DNA of 64,000 bases from Tannerellaceae bacterium (lineage in GTDB: Bacteria; Bacteroidota; Bacteroidia; Bacteroidales; Tannerellaceae), in assembly GCA_021201295.1 (NCBI GenBank), contig JAJQFE010000003.1:1-64000 (forward strand). Direction: 5' to 3'. The notes under the pieces were generated by a model. It saw nothing but the letters and a program-made list of their open reading frames with translations. It did not search any database and was not told where the DNA came from. Below are positions 28,885-38,242 of this stretch, piece by piece (the stretch's first letter is position 1; the number at the start of each line of letters is the position of its first letter). A program made the position numbers and the translations under genes.

Positions 28885-30084
28885 ATGTTACCAGATAAAA
28901 ATCTTTGCACGGGATGCGGGGTTTGTATCTCGGTTTGTTCATATAATTGTCTCTCTTTCAAAGAAGATGAGGAGGGTTTCCGGCAAATAAGCATAGAAAA
29001 AGAATTATGTATTAATTGTGGTAAATGTGAAAGATTTTGTCCTATCCTGGATAGAAGTCCAGTAAAAAATCGTTCTAAAGATAAGATACAGGTTTTTGCT
29101 TGTTGGAATAAAGATAAAAAAGTTAGACAGCAAAGTTCGTCAGGAGGTTTTTTCCCTGCATTAGCAGACACTTTTTTAAAAGAAGAGAAAAGTGTTGTAT
29201 ATGGAGCTACTATGCAGAAGGATTTACAAGTAGTGCATATTCCTGTTACTTATAAGACGGATCTCTTAAAAATTCAGGGGTCCAAATATCTTCAAAGTAA
29301 AGTCCATCATCTTTTTCCATCTATAAAAAAACAACTTCAGGAAGGGCAGAAAGTTCTTTTCTCAGGTACACCATGTCAAATAGGAGGCTTATATAACTAT
29401 TTAAATAATACATATGAAAATTTATATACCTGTGAGGTAGTTTGTCATGGCATACCATCTTCTTTATTTTTTTCAAAACATATTGATTGGTTAAAACAGA
29501 AATACCGAACCCCAATTACTCATGTGGCTTTTAGATCTAAATCTATTTGTTGGACTATTCCTGTAAGTAGGTACAGGTTTGGTAATAAAAGAAAGAAGGA
29601 ATTCCGGACGATAGAAAATCCCTTTATGAACTTTTTTTATGCTGGATTGAATTTAAGACAATCCTGTTACCACTGTCAGTATAGTCGGTTACCTCGAGTT
29701 GCGGATATTACGATGGGGGATTTCTGGGGAGTAAGGCTCTCAAAAAAAATAAGTTTTCTGGAGAAGGAAAAAGGTATTTCTCTTATTCTTCTGAATAATC
29801 AACGGGGTGATGAGTTGTATGAAAAAGTTAAAAATCAACTCAACAGTGAGTCCCGTAGTATAGAAGAAGCAATTTCCGGCAATATACATATCATTCAACC
29901 TGTAGATTTTAACTCCAGATACCAACTTCGAAGTAAAGTTTTTCATGAATTACAGTTAGATGGACTAGAAAAGCTAACTGATAAATATTTACCTTTATCT
30001 TTTAAAGAGAAAATTAGTATTCAGTTAGGTAAAGTTGGAATGAAAATATATTATTATTTTAAGAATCTTCATAGACTTTTTTAA
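28885..30084 (+). CDS. 4Fe-4S FrhB-like protein (coenzyme F420 hydrogenase beta-like)
   Basis: The 399 residues start with two ferredoxin-type Cys clusters (CTGCGVCISVC near 9-19, CINCGKCERFC near 42-52). The FrhB N- and C-terminal domains follow, with CRQC-like motifs (RQSCYHCQYS). Members in polysaccharide loci are thought to act as reductases or in sugar modification beside pyruvyl transferases; the reaction is not established. Its stop overlaps the Wzx start by 1 nt. Confidence 0.8.
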   Translation: MLPDKNLCTGCGVCISVCSYNCLSFKEDEEGFRQISIEKELCINCGKCERFCPILDRSPVKNRSKDKIQVFACWNKDKKVRQQSSSGGFFPALADTFLKEEKSVVYGATMQKDLQVVHIPVTYKTDLLKIQGSKYLQSKVHHLFPSIKKQLQEGQKVLFSGTPCQIGGLYNYLNNTYENLYTCEVVCHGIPSSLFFSKHIDWLKQKYRTPITHVAFRSKSICWTIPVSRYRFGNKRKKEFRTIENPFMNFFYAGLNLRQSCYHCQYSRLPRVADITMGDFWGVRLSKKISFLEKEKGISLILLNNQRGDELYEKVKNQLNSESRSIEEAISGNIHIIQPVDFNSRYQLRSKVFHELQLDGLEKLTDKYLPLSFKEKISIQLGKVGMKIYYYFKNLHRLF

Positions 30085-31604
30085 TGAGTGACAAAGAACT
30101 GCTTTTGAAAAACTCGTTGAGTGGAATCGTGCAGTTGGTTGTTACTGCTATTTTAACTCTTGTTTGTGTCCCATTTCTGATTTCGGAATTGGGAATGGAG
30201 ATTTATGGAATTTTTGCCGTTTTATCTGTTATTGGTAATTTAAGTACTCTGGCTGATTTAGGTATGGATAGAGCACTAATTGTCTATTTGTCTAAACAGG
30301 GAAAATGTAAAGAGTCCAATTATGATATTATAGTAGCTTTGGGTATAAAAATTCTTTTATTATGTTTAGTAATCTTTGGCCTGTTTATTTTTCAAAGATT
30401 TATTTTATTATCTTTATTTAATATCCCTATTGTCTTTTATGAAGATGCCGCTAAATTGTATCATTTATTGATTTTTTCTAATGGGTTAATGATTATTGGA
30501 ATGACATTTGCCTCTGTTTTGGATTCATTGCAGAAAGTCTATCTAAATAGTTATATTCATTTTTTGTATAGTCTGGTATATTGGTTAGGAATTTTATTGA
30601 CTATTTTTTATGGAAACGGATTGAAAGGAATAGGAGAAATTTCGTTACTTTCTTCGCTAATTTGGATCATATTTACGATTTGGATCGCTTTACATTACTG
30701 GGGCCAGATTCGTATCACAGGAATAAGAAAGAATGTAAAAAGAATCCTGAATAAACAGATTATATATAGTTCAAAAATTTTTTCAGCAAGTATATTGAAT
30801 CTCTTTTTTGAACCACTTTCAAAAATATTGATTTCTAATTTTATAGGATTGCACACTGTAGCTCTTTTTGATGTTGCATTGAGGATCCGGGGACAAATAG
30901 CCAGCCTCTTTAGTAAAGCAATTTATCCTTTAGGTCCATATATTGCTAATCAACCTAAATCTGACTTTTTAAATAAAATGATTATTGATGTAACAAAGAA
31001 AATTCAATTGTTGGTGATACCAGTTACTATTATACTGATTTTTCTATCTAAGATCTTAATCTATTTATGGATAGGAGAGGAGAATTTGCAAGAACTTTCT
31101 ATTTATGTAGCAGTTTTATGTGCGGGTTTTCTTCTGTTTGTTCCTCCAACTTACCCTATTTATCAATATTTGTATACGAAATCTTTGGCCGAAAAAACCA
31201 TTTTGACTCAATTAGTAAATGTTGTAGTAAACACAGGAGTTTTTTTACTCTTACATAGAATTTGTGGTATATATACCATATTGTATGCTAATACAGCAGC
31301 TTATTTTTGTACTTATATTTTATCTTTTTATTATTTAAAAAAATATCTCAGGTTTGATTGGGAATTAGAAAAATTAGGGATCATAAAGATGATTTTCTCT
31401 ATTATTGGTTTATTAATAGCAGGTGTATTATTAAGTCTGGTTTTTAAAACTTCTTTATGGGATATATTAATTTATCCTGTTTTACTCAGTTTAATATATC
31501 TTTTATATATTAAATTTGCAGGACTAATAAATAAAGAAGATATAAATCGATATTTAGGCATTGCTCCTATTGTGGAGAAAATATTCTTAAAGATCTTCTT
31601 TTAA
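30084..31604 (+). CDS. Wzx-type polysaccharide flippase
   Basis: This is an integral membrane protein of 506 residues with about 12-14 hydrophobic helices and a MATE/MurJ-like N-terminus (KNSLSGIVQLVVTAILTL). It is expected to flip undecaprenyl-linked repeat units across the inner membrane to the Wzy polymerase encoded on the opposite strand at 33489-34709. It is one of the most AT-rich genes here, as is usual for such loci. Confidence 0.85.
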   Translation: MSDKELLLKNSLSGIVQLVVTAILTLVCVPFLISELGMEIYGIFAVLSVIGNLSTLADLGMDRALIVYLSKQGKCKESNYDIIVALGIKILLLCLVIFGLFIFQRFILLSLFNIPIVFYEDAAKLYHLLIFSNGLMIIGMTFASVLDSLQKVYLNSYIHFLYSLVYWLGILLTIFYGNGLKGIGEISLLSSLIWIIFTIWIALHYWGQIRITGIRKNVKRILNKQIIYSSKIFSASILNLFFEPLSKILISNFIGLHTVALFDVALRIRGQIASLFSKAIYPLGPYIANQPKSDFLNKMIIDVTKKIQLLVIPVTIILIFLSKILIYLWIGEENLQELSIYVAVLCAGFLLFVPPTYPIYQYLYTKSLAEKTILTQLVNVVVNTGVFLLLHRICGIYTILYANTAAYFCTYILSFYYLKKYLRFDWELEKLGIIKMIFSIIGLLIAGVLLSLVFKTSLWDILIYPVLLSLIYLLYIKFAGLINKEDINRYLGIAPIVEKIFLKIFF

Positions 31605-31623
31605 AATTTTAGGTTGCTTTTAA

Positions 31624-32709
31624 ATGGAGAGGAAAAAAAGAGTATTAATTATTTCTCCTTCGTTGAATTCGGAGGAAAACATTAGCGGAATTTCTTCTAT
31701 GACCAACCTTCTTATAGCCTGCCATAGAACGGTTGATTATATTCATTTTATTCAGGGGAAAAAGGATAATGAAAAGCGTGGTTTTAAGTGGATTCTAAAA
31801 CAGGTTTATACACCTATACGGTTAATCCGGATTCTCCAGCAGCATACTATATCTTATATTCATTTTAATATAGGTTTTGAACCCTTTTCTTTGTATAGAG
31901 ATATAATTATATATTCTATTTTATATAGACACCAATATCCTTTGGTTTTACATATTCATGGGGGACGCTATGCACAGTCTTTGCCAGTTAATAAGCTATT
32001 AAAAAAGATTATTCTCCGTTTTTTGAAAAAAGCCTCACTCATAATTGTTTTAAATCAAGCAGAAAAGACTTTTCTTTTAAATAATTATAGCTTTCTTTCA
32101 GATTCACGAGTCCATGTTCTACCTAATGCAATTGATAGTAAAAGTACTGATATATTCACTCAGAAAAAACAAGAAGATACTAAACTAAATATTTTATATT
32201 TAGGAAGAATAGATAAAAATAAAGGTTTATCTCTTATTTTGGAAGCACTAGTTGGTTTAAAAGAAAAAAATATAGATTTTACTTTTTATATAGGAGGTGT
32301 AGGCCCGGATACAAAATGGTTTATTTATGAATGTAATCGGCAAATTCCTAATAATTATATTTATAAAGGCCTAGTGAGTGAAGATAATAAACAGAACTTG
32401 TTTACTAAATCCCATGTATTTCTTTTACCTTCCCGATTTGAAGGCCTGCCTATGGCACTTTTAGAGAGCATGAATAACCGGATAGTTCCCGTTGTGACTC
32501 CGGTAGGCACAATTCCTGAAGTTGTTTGCCATGGACAAAATGGCTTTCTGGTAAATGATAAACAAGATATCATAACAATTCTGGAACTTTTGTCAAAAGA
32601 TAGAATAACACTAAACCAATTAGGAGAAAATGCCAGGAATACAATTACAAGTCGATTTTCTATGACTTCTTATATTGAAAATTTTGATTCTATTTTGGCT
32701 GGTTTGTAG
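31624..32709 (+). CDS. Glycosyltransferase, family 4 type
   Basis: This is a 361-residue GT-B fold enzyme. It has HIHGGRYAQSL in the acceptor domain, LYLGRIDKNKGL at the domain junction and the donor motif PSRFEGLPMALLESM with paired Glu. It is the last plus-strand gene of the locus. Its 3' end overlaps the convergent WecG-type gene by 20 nt, and it ends with an ordinary TAG, which argues against TAG being sense in this organism. Confidence 0.85.
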   Translation: MERKKRVLIISPSLNSEENISGISSMTNLLIACHRTVDYIHFIQGKKDNEKRGFKWILKQVYTPIRLIRILQQHTISYIHFNIGFEPFSLYRDIIIYSILYRHQYPLVLHIHGGRYAQSLPVNKLLKKIILRFLKKASLIIVLNQAEKTFLLNNYSFLSDSRVHVLPNAIDSKSTDIFTQKKQEDTKLNILYLGRIDKNKGLSLILEALVGLKEKNIDFTFYIGGVGPDTKWFIYECNRQIPNNYIYKGLVSEDNKQNLFTKSHVFLLPSRFEGLPMALLESMNNRIVPVVTPVGTIPEVVCHGQNGFLVNDKQDIITILELLSKDRITLNQLGENARNTITSRFSMTSYIENFDSILAGL

Positions 32710-33442
32710 ATTGAATTAATTTTCTTTCTTGATATAATAAAAAAGGTAAGATTTTTATAAAATTCCAATACCGGGGAATATTTTTTTTCGGTTCTTCCCA
32801 GGCTCTATATAGCCATTCTAATTTAGCCTCTAACATCCATTTAGGGGCGCGTTTAACCGGTCCGGTTTTAGTTAAATAATTGAATGCAGCCCCTACACCA
32901 AACATAATTCCTCGTTTAAGGAAGGGAAGAAGATTGTACATAAATAATTCCTGTTTAGGTGCGCCTAAAGATATCCATATTAAATCCGGATTCTGTTGAT
33001 TAATTTTTTCTGCAATTTTTGGATAATCAAATTCTTCCACTTTCCTAAAGGGTAGACTTTCAAAAAACATATGATTTATTCGGGGATCAAGAGAGGATAA
33101 TTGTTTTTTTAATTCCAATAAAATGGATTCAGTATTTCCCAGAAAATAATGAGTATAAGATTTTTGTGAAATAAAGTAATTAAAAATATCATTTCCAATA
33201 TAGGCAGTAAAATGCCTATGATGTAGTTTGCTTAAAAAACGGGCTATATTAGAGCCATCACAAACATTGATCAGAGCCTGATTAACTACATGATTAAAAT
33301 AGGGATCTTTATTAGCAATAGACAAATTATTGCTCTCTATTGCACAGACATATCCTTTGTGATTATTTTTTACTGCATTTTGAATGGTTGAATGAACGAT
33401 CTCTTTATCAAATTCCAGAAATACATTAAAATATTTTTTCAT
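32690..33442 (-). CDS. WecG/TagA/CpsF-type glycosyltransferase
   Basis: This 250-residue GT26-type enzyme has CDGSNIARFL near residue 63, and WISLGAPKQELF and GAAFNYLTG-like segments that match the family (DGxx and GxPKQE motifs). It usually adds ManNAc-type residues to the lipid-linked primer. The ATG at 33442 gives the family length; the longer frame from 33532 would overlap the Wzy gene by 44 nt and adds an unlike N-terminus. It follows Wzy in a short minus-strand operon. Confidence 0.8.
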   Translation of the reverse strand: MKKYFNVFLEFDKEIVHSTIQNAVKNNHKGYVCAIESNNLSIANKDPYFNHVVNQALINVCDGSNIARFLSKLHHRHFTAYIGNDIFNYFISQKSYTHYFLGNTESILLELKKQLSSLDPRINHMFFESLPFRKVEEFDYPKIAEKINQQNPDLIWISLGAPKQELFMYNLLPFLKRGIMFGVGAAFNYLTKTGPVKRAPKWMLEAKLEWLYRAWEEPKKNIPRYWNFIKILPFLLYQERKLIQSTNQPK

Positions 33443-33488
33443 GTCAATATAAAACTGTTTAGATATACTAGATGGAATAATGCATTTT

Positions 33489-34709
33489 TTATCTTGGCTC
33501 TGTCTTGGAAACACATTGATGATATTGCTCACTCATAATTAATCCTAAGAATAACATCATAAAAAATCCTCTATTGCTGGTAAAAGAGGCATCAGCCGTA
33601 TTTTCAATTACTAAAAAACCTGCAATAAGTGTTGCAACTATAAATAGTTGAATTTGCTTGGATTTCCTGAAATAAGAGAATGATTTTTTGATCAGATATA
33701 TCCAAAAAGAAAAATAGAGTAAAACTCCAACAACTCCAAACTGAGCCAGCGAAGGATAGTAGGTATCTGCTACAAAATAAGTCGCTTTAGGGGTTAATCC
33801 CCATATCGAATCAATTCCATATTTAATATATATATCCGAATAATATTCTCCGGAGGCATGTGTGGCAAAACTTGCCAACCCACTTCCAAATGGAAAGTAA
33901 TCTACAAATATTTCAATAGAGGTAGCATATAGTACAAAACGAGCTAATAAATTCCTGTCTATTTCACCTGTAATAGACTGAATAAAATAAAGTTCTATTT
34001 TATCTTTTGCCATGAAAAATACAATTCCTATAATAGCTAACGAAATAAGAACTGTTCTGAAATTAATTTTTATTTTATTGATATTATTGAAATATAAGAC
34101 AAAGCAGGCTGCTAAAGCGAAAAAACCATGGAACTTAGATCTTCCGGAAGCAATACCTGCAGAAAGCATAACTATAAAAAAAAGTTTTTCTTTGAAAGTA
34201 AATTTACTGCCATATAGATAAAGAAGTGATAAACAAACAATAGAAGCAGCATAATTAGTCGCATGCTCCATCACAGCTTTGAAAATAGAAAAATCAAATA
34301 TCCCATAAATACCTATTGGCACTAAAATCACCCAGATAACTACACAGCATTGTTTTAATAATAGTTTTTGTGAATCAGAAAATTGTGGCTTCATTTGGTA
34401 TACAGCGAAAAAAGCTAGGTAGGGCTTCATTTGAATAATAAGATCTGTTATTATTCCAAATAAACTATTACTTTTTATATAAAAAGAATATCCTGTATAA
34501 AAAATAAAAATAAGAATGGTAATGAAAAAAGATTTATCAAATTCCCAGTTTTTTGTTTGAAATACAAAGGCTATAAAAATTCCTAATAAAGCTAATCCAC
34601 ATAACTCATCTGCACTTTTAAATCCGATAATATTGTAAAGTAAGACACTAAAAACAAAGGTAAAAATAAAAAAGTAATAAAAATATTTGTTTATAAACTC
34701 TTGTGTCAT
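33489..34709 (-). CDS. Wzy-like O-antigen/capsule polymerase
   Basis: This is a 406-residue polytopic membrane protein with about 10-12 helices and a large periplasmic loop (near residues 245-310) before the last helices, the O-antigen ligase/polymerase layout. Sequence identity in this family is low, so the call rests on topology and on the neighbours Wzx and WecG. It has its own promoter and runs against the rest of the locus. Confidence 0.75.
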   Translation of the reverse strand: MTQEFINKYFYYFFIFTFVFSVLLYNIIGFKSADELCGLALLGIFIAFVFQTKNWEFDKSFFITILIFIFYTGYSFYIKSNSLFGIITDLIIQMKPYLAFFAVYQMKPQFSDSQKLLLKQCCVVIWVILVPIGIYGIFDFSIFKAVMEHATNYAASIVCLSLLYLYGSKFTFKEKLFFIVMLSAGIASGRSKFHGFFALAACFVLYFNNINKIKINFRTVLISLAIIGIVFFMAKDKIELYFIQSITGEIDRNLLARFVLYATSIEIFVDYFPFGSGLASFATHASGEYYSDIYIKYGIDSIWGLTPKATYFVADTYYPSLAQFGVVGVLLYFSFWIYLIKKSFSYFRKSKQIQLFIVATLIAGFLVIENTADASFTSNRGFFMMLFLGLIMSEQYHQCVSKTEPR

Positions 34710-34782
34710 CTTTGAACTTCATTGATTATGAAATATTTATAATATCCAGAATACTAAACTTTACTATATATCCTGCATTGAA

Positions 34783-34811
34783 CAAAGTTATGGCTATTTT
34801 TTTATTTACAA
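34783..34811 (-). promoter_or_regulatory. Promoter of the wzy-wecG unit
   Basis: On the minus strand TTG (34809-34811), an 18-nt spacer and TAACTTTG (34783-34790) form a fair Bacteroidetes promoter 74 nt upstream of the polymerase start. Confidence 0.6.
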
Positions 34812-34852
34812 TTAAGTATATCTTATTTTAACAAGGCTAGAAGAATTATTGT

Positions 34853-34884
34853 AGTAAAAGACTATTATCAAAAAGTCTTTTACT
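34853..34884 (-). terminator. Terminator-like hairpin downstream of the feo operon
   Basis: Perfect 11-bp arms AGTAAAAGACT and AGTCTTTTACT flank a 10-nt loop, 35 nt after the last feo gene. There is no strong T tract, so it may act mainly as an mRNA end stabiliser. Confidence 0.55.
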
Positions 34885-34918
34885 GAAATAGGGTAAATAT
34901 AAATTTCTTACTTTATTT

Positions 34919-35086
34919 TTATGATTTTATTTTTTTTACTGTTAACTTTTCTCTTGCAGCACACCCGGTGCAATGAAAACATTTATTTTGAGAGTTGATG
35001 CATTTAAGAAAAAAATTATATATATTTCCAATGATATGAATAAGAGTAAGGAATCCTATGATATATACAATTATTTCCTGCCACAT
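34919..35086 (-). CDS. FeoB-associated Cys-rich membrane protein
   Basis: This 55-residue ORF begins ATG at 35086, 8 nt after the feoB stop. Residues 4-23 are one hydrophobic helix (IIVYIIGFLTLIHIIG). The cytoplasmic tail carries Cys36, Cys39 and Cys42 in CFHCTGC, plus Cys29, and a Lys-rich end. Small FeoB-associated proteins with a helix and a clustered-Cys tail follow feoB in many bacteria and are thought to aid ferrous iron handling. The match in size, position and Cys spacing is convincing although the ORF is short. Confidence 0.8.
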   Translation of the reverse strand: MWQEIIVYIIGFLTLIHIIGNIYNFFLKCINSQNKCFHCTGCAAREKLTVKKIKS

Positions 35087-35094
35087 AATTTACT

Positions 35095-37578
35095 TTAATT
35101 AAAGGTATTGATAACTAATAAACCTGTTTGATAAACAATAAATGAAACAATCCAAGCTAGGAAACAGGTATATATAACTACAAATAATCCCCATTTCCAG
35201 GAATGAGCTTCTTTAGATATCGCCGTAATAGTTGCAATACAGGGAAAATAAATTAAAACAAAAAGCATCAGACTAAAAGCTACTAAAGGAGTAAAAACGA
35301 GATTCCCTTCTGCATCTCTATCCTGTTGTAATCTTTCTGTGAGTGCCTGACTCTCTTCTTCTTCTCCGGTATATAACACGCTTAAAGTACTTACTACAAC
35401 TTCTTTAGCTGCCATGCCTGTTAATAAACTGACACTAATTTTCCAGTCAAAACCTAAAGGCTTCAATATGGGTTGTATTTGTTGTCCTAATCTACCAATA
35501 TAAGAATTTTGTTGTAAAACAACTGTTTTTAGTTTTTCAACTTCCTCAATAGCTTCCACTTTTTCATTTTTACCTAAATTCCCATTTTCTATCTGAGAAA
35601 TCTGTTCATCAAAGGTATTTGCTATTTCTATATTCCTGGGAAAATATCCTAAAAACCAGATAACAATAGAGACAACCAAAATAATACCTCCCATCTTTTT
35701 TAAATACTGTTTAGCTTTCTCCCACATATGGATAAAAATGGATTTGGCTGTTGGCATCCGGTAGGGAGGTAATTCCATTACAAAAGGTACATCTTCATCT
35801 TTGAAAAGAAAACGCTTAAACAACCGGGCCATGCAAACAGCCAGCATAATTCCGGTTGCATATAAAATCAGAACAACTGTGCCTGCGTGTGATGGGAAAA
35901 AAGCACCTGCTAATAAAACATATACCGGAAAACGGGCACTGCAGCTCATTAGAGGGTTTATTAGCATGGTAATCATCCGGCTGTTACGGCTTTCTATAGT
36001 ACGTGAAGCCATGATTGCCGGTACATTACAACCAAATCCCATAACTAAAGGAATGAAAGATTTTCCATGAAGACCCATTTTATGCATAATCTTATCCATA
36101 ATAAAAGCAGCCCGGGCCATATAACCGGAATCTTCCATAAATGAAATAAAAAAATATAATATCAGAATATTAGGTAAAAACACAATCACTCCTCCGACTC
36201 CTCCGATAATACCATCTACTAATAAGTCTTTCAAGGGGCCTTCCGGCATCGTACTACGGATTAAATTTCCTATACCTTCAACCAGGTTTTCTATCCATGT
36301 CATCGGATATTCTCCTAAACGGAAAGTCGTTTCAAACATAATCCACATGAAAAGGATAAAGAGAGGAAAACCTAATAATTTGTGAGTTACGAACAGATCA
36401 ATAATCTGCGTATTAGATGCTTCCTTTATTTTATTAGGTTCAAAAGTCTCTAATAACGCACCGGAAATAAAGCCATACCGGGCATTTGTAAAGGCCGTTT
36501 CGGCATCTTCTTTTAGGATGTCTTCTATTTGTAATATATTTTGGTGACATGCCTCCAGGATTGCTCCTGAGTTAGAGAGCGATTTGACGAAGTTTTCGAC
36601 TTCCCAGTCACCTTCCAGTAATTTAATAGAAAGATATCTTTTGGAAATATCTTTGGATAAATTATTATTTTTACTTAATTTTTTCCGGACATTGCCGATG
36701 GCTTTTTCAAGTTCTTCGCCGTAATTAATATGAATATGCCGGATTACCGGATCATTTTCCTCATAGACTTTAATGATCCTGTTAAAGAGATTTTCTATGC
36801 CAAATCCGTTTTTACTGATAGTCGGTATGATCGGGATTCCGATCATTCGGGATAAAGCTTCATGGTTGAACTTGTTTCCACTACGTTCCAGGTCATCATA
36901 AATGTTTAAGGCAATGACCATTCGGACATCCATATCTATTAACTGAGAAGTCAGGTAAAGATTACGTTCCAGATTAGAAGCATCTACTACATTAATTACC
37001 ACATCCGGATGTTCTTCATTTAGGTGTTTCCGGACATATAATTCTTCCGGAGAATAAGCTGACAGTGAATAAGTGCCTGGTAGATCTACGATTTTAAATG
37101 TATATCCGTTCTGATGAAATATACCTTCTTTCGCATCTACAGTTACACCACCATAATTGCCAACATGTTCCCGTGCTCCGGAAGCATAATTAAAAAGTGA
37201 AGTTTTTCCACTATTAGGATTACCTACTAAGGCTACATTAATAGTTTTTCCTTTCTGAAGTGCCAGCGAATGAAGATCTTCTCCGGTGTTAGAAATAATA
37301 GATTTTTTAAAGGCTGGTTGTTCGGCAGATTCTGAGGCTACTTTAGCAAACTCTTTAGGGCTAATTACCTCTATTAGAGCAGCTTCATTACGGCGTAATG
37401 AAACGTCGTAGCCCATCACTTTATAATGCACAGGGTCTTTAAGAGGAGCATTTTGTATTACTTCCACCTCTTTACCTCTGATAAATCCCATCTCAATAAT
37501 GCGTTTATGAAAAGCTCCGCGGCCCATTACCTTGACAATCACTCCTTTTTCTCCTGTATTAAGCTCTGATAGTCTCAT
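35095..37578 (-). CDS. feoB: FeoA-FeoB fusion, ferrous iron transporter
   Basis: The FeoA SH3-like domain (residues 1-71) is fused to FeoB, the common Bacteroidetes form. The G domain has G1 GNPNSGKTS near 119 and DLPGTYSLSAYSPEE, with a helical spacer following. The membrane part has two Gate motifs (near 470-560 and 700-780) and a Cys in PLMSCSARFP. It imports Fe2+ across the inner membrane. The protein is 827 residues with the frame intact. It is followed by the small Cys-rich protein and preceded by a promoter with an operator-like palindrome. Confidence 0.96.
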   Translation of the reverse strand: MRLSELNTGEKGVIVKVMGRGAFHKRIIEMGFIRGKEVEVIQNAPLKDPVHYKVMGYDVSLRRNEAALIEVISPKEFAKVASESAEQPAFKKSIISNTGEDLHSLALQKGKTINVALVGNPNSGKTSLFNYASGAREHVGNYGGVTVDAKEGIFHQNGYTFKIVDLPGTYSLSAYSPEELYVRKHLNEEHPDVVINVVDASNLERNLYLTSQLIDMDVRMVIALNIYDDLERSGNKFNHEALSRMIGIPIIPTISKNGFGIENLFNRIIKVYEENDPVIRHIHINYGEELEKAIGNVRKKLSKNNNLSKDISKRYLSIKLLEGDWEVENFVKSLSNSGAILEACHQNILQIEDILKEDAETAFTNARYGFISGALLETFEPNKIKEASNTQIIDLFVTHKLLGFPLFILFMWIMFETTFRLGEYPMTWIENLVEGIGNLIRSTMPEGPLKDLLVDGIIGGVGGVIVFLPNILILYFFISFMEDSGYMARAAFIMDKIMHKMGLHGKSFIPLVMGFGCNVPAIMASRTIESRNSRMITMLINPLMSCSARFPVYVLLAGAFFPSHAGTVVLILYATGIMLAVCMARLFKRFLFKDEDVPFVMELPPYRMPTAKSIFIHMWEKAKQYLKKMGGIILVVSIVIWFLGYFPRNIEIANTFDEQISQIENGNLGKNEKVEAIEEVEKLKTVVLQQNSYIGRLGQQIQPILKPLGFDWKISVSLLTGMAAKEVVVSTLSVLYTGEEEESQALTERLQQDRDAEGNLVFTPLVAFSLMLFVLIYFPCIATITAISKEAHSWKWGLFVVIYTCFLAWIVSFIVYQTGLLVINTFN

Positions 37579-37595
37579 TCTTGTTATTTGTTATG

Positions 37596-37625
37596 CAAAG
37601 ATACTTGGAAAGGGCTATTTTTCAA
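37596..37625 (-). promoter_or_regulatory. feoAB promoter
   Basis: On the minus strand TTG (37623-37625), a 19-nt spacer and TATCTTTG (37596-37603) fit the Bacteroidetes consensus exactly, 18 nt upstream of the feoAB ATG. Confidence 0.8.
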
Positions 37626-37643
37626 TACCTATTAGTAGGTATT
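37624..37643. promoter_or_regulatory. Operator-like palindrome at the feoAB promoter
   Basis: Perfect 8-bp arms AATACCTA and TAGGTATT are separated by TTAG. The left arm overlaps the -33 element, where a bound repressor would block RNA polymerase. Its position suggests a metal-responsive regulator (Fur or DtxR/MntR type); the protein is inferred. Confidence 0.6.
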
Positions 37644-37754
37644 TGGTGGTCTGGTTTACGGTCTTTATGATGCTTACAAAATAATAAGCCGGAAGGAATT
37701 TTACTTTTCTTTTCTTTTTCTTAGCTTTGTATGCAAATATTCACTTTACATAAT

Positions 37755-38234
37755 ATGAGAATACAGATGATTGTTATTTCGACTATTTCTGCAGCATTAG
37801 TGGTTTTAATTGCAGGCTGCAGAAGACAGCTCAAGGATTTTTCTTTTAGTTATAGCATAGAAAGCATACATAATTATAAACAAACCATTTCCTTTGAAAG
37901 CGATAGAACTTATAAGATAGAAACACATAATTACTATATGGATAATTTTGCAAGAAAGAAAGCTCCGGTAATTCTCAAGGGAACGATGACAGATGAAGAG
38001 TTTAAAGAGATGAAAAAGTTAATGAGGAATATCAATTTTTATAAAATGAAAGATGCCTATGGTTTTGAAAGTGATGATGAAGTTTTGGGGAATATTCTTT
38101 ATCACATTTATTTTTCTTCAAAAGACAAAACTAAATATATATCTATAAAAAATACTGATATCAAAGAACTTCCTAAAAATTATTTACACTTGGTAGATTT
38201 TATTAATACATTTGTAACTACTCATAAAGAATAA
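37755..38234 (+). CDS. Small lipoprotein of unknown function
   Basis: The protein has 159 residues. The start at 37755 gives a hydrophobic signal and the lipobox LIAGC near residue 22; the longer frame from 37731 adds eight residues before it. The mature part is rich in Lys, Tyr and Asp, with a beta-strand pattern (TISFESDRTYKIET) suggesting a small extracytoplasmic beta fold. It lies divergent to feoAB and 8 nt before folK. I recognise no family. Confidence 0.6.
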   Translation: MRIQMIVISTISAALVVLIAGCRRQLKDFSFSYSIESIHNYKQTISFESDRTYKIETHNYYMDNFARKKAPVILKGTMTDEEFKEMKKLMRNINFYKMKDAYGFESDDEVLGNILYHIYFSSKDKTKYISIKNTDIKELPKNYLHLVDFINTFVTTHKE

Positions 38235-38242
38235 AAGATTCT

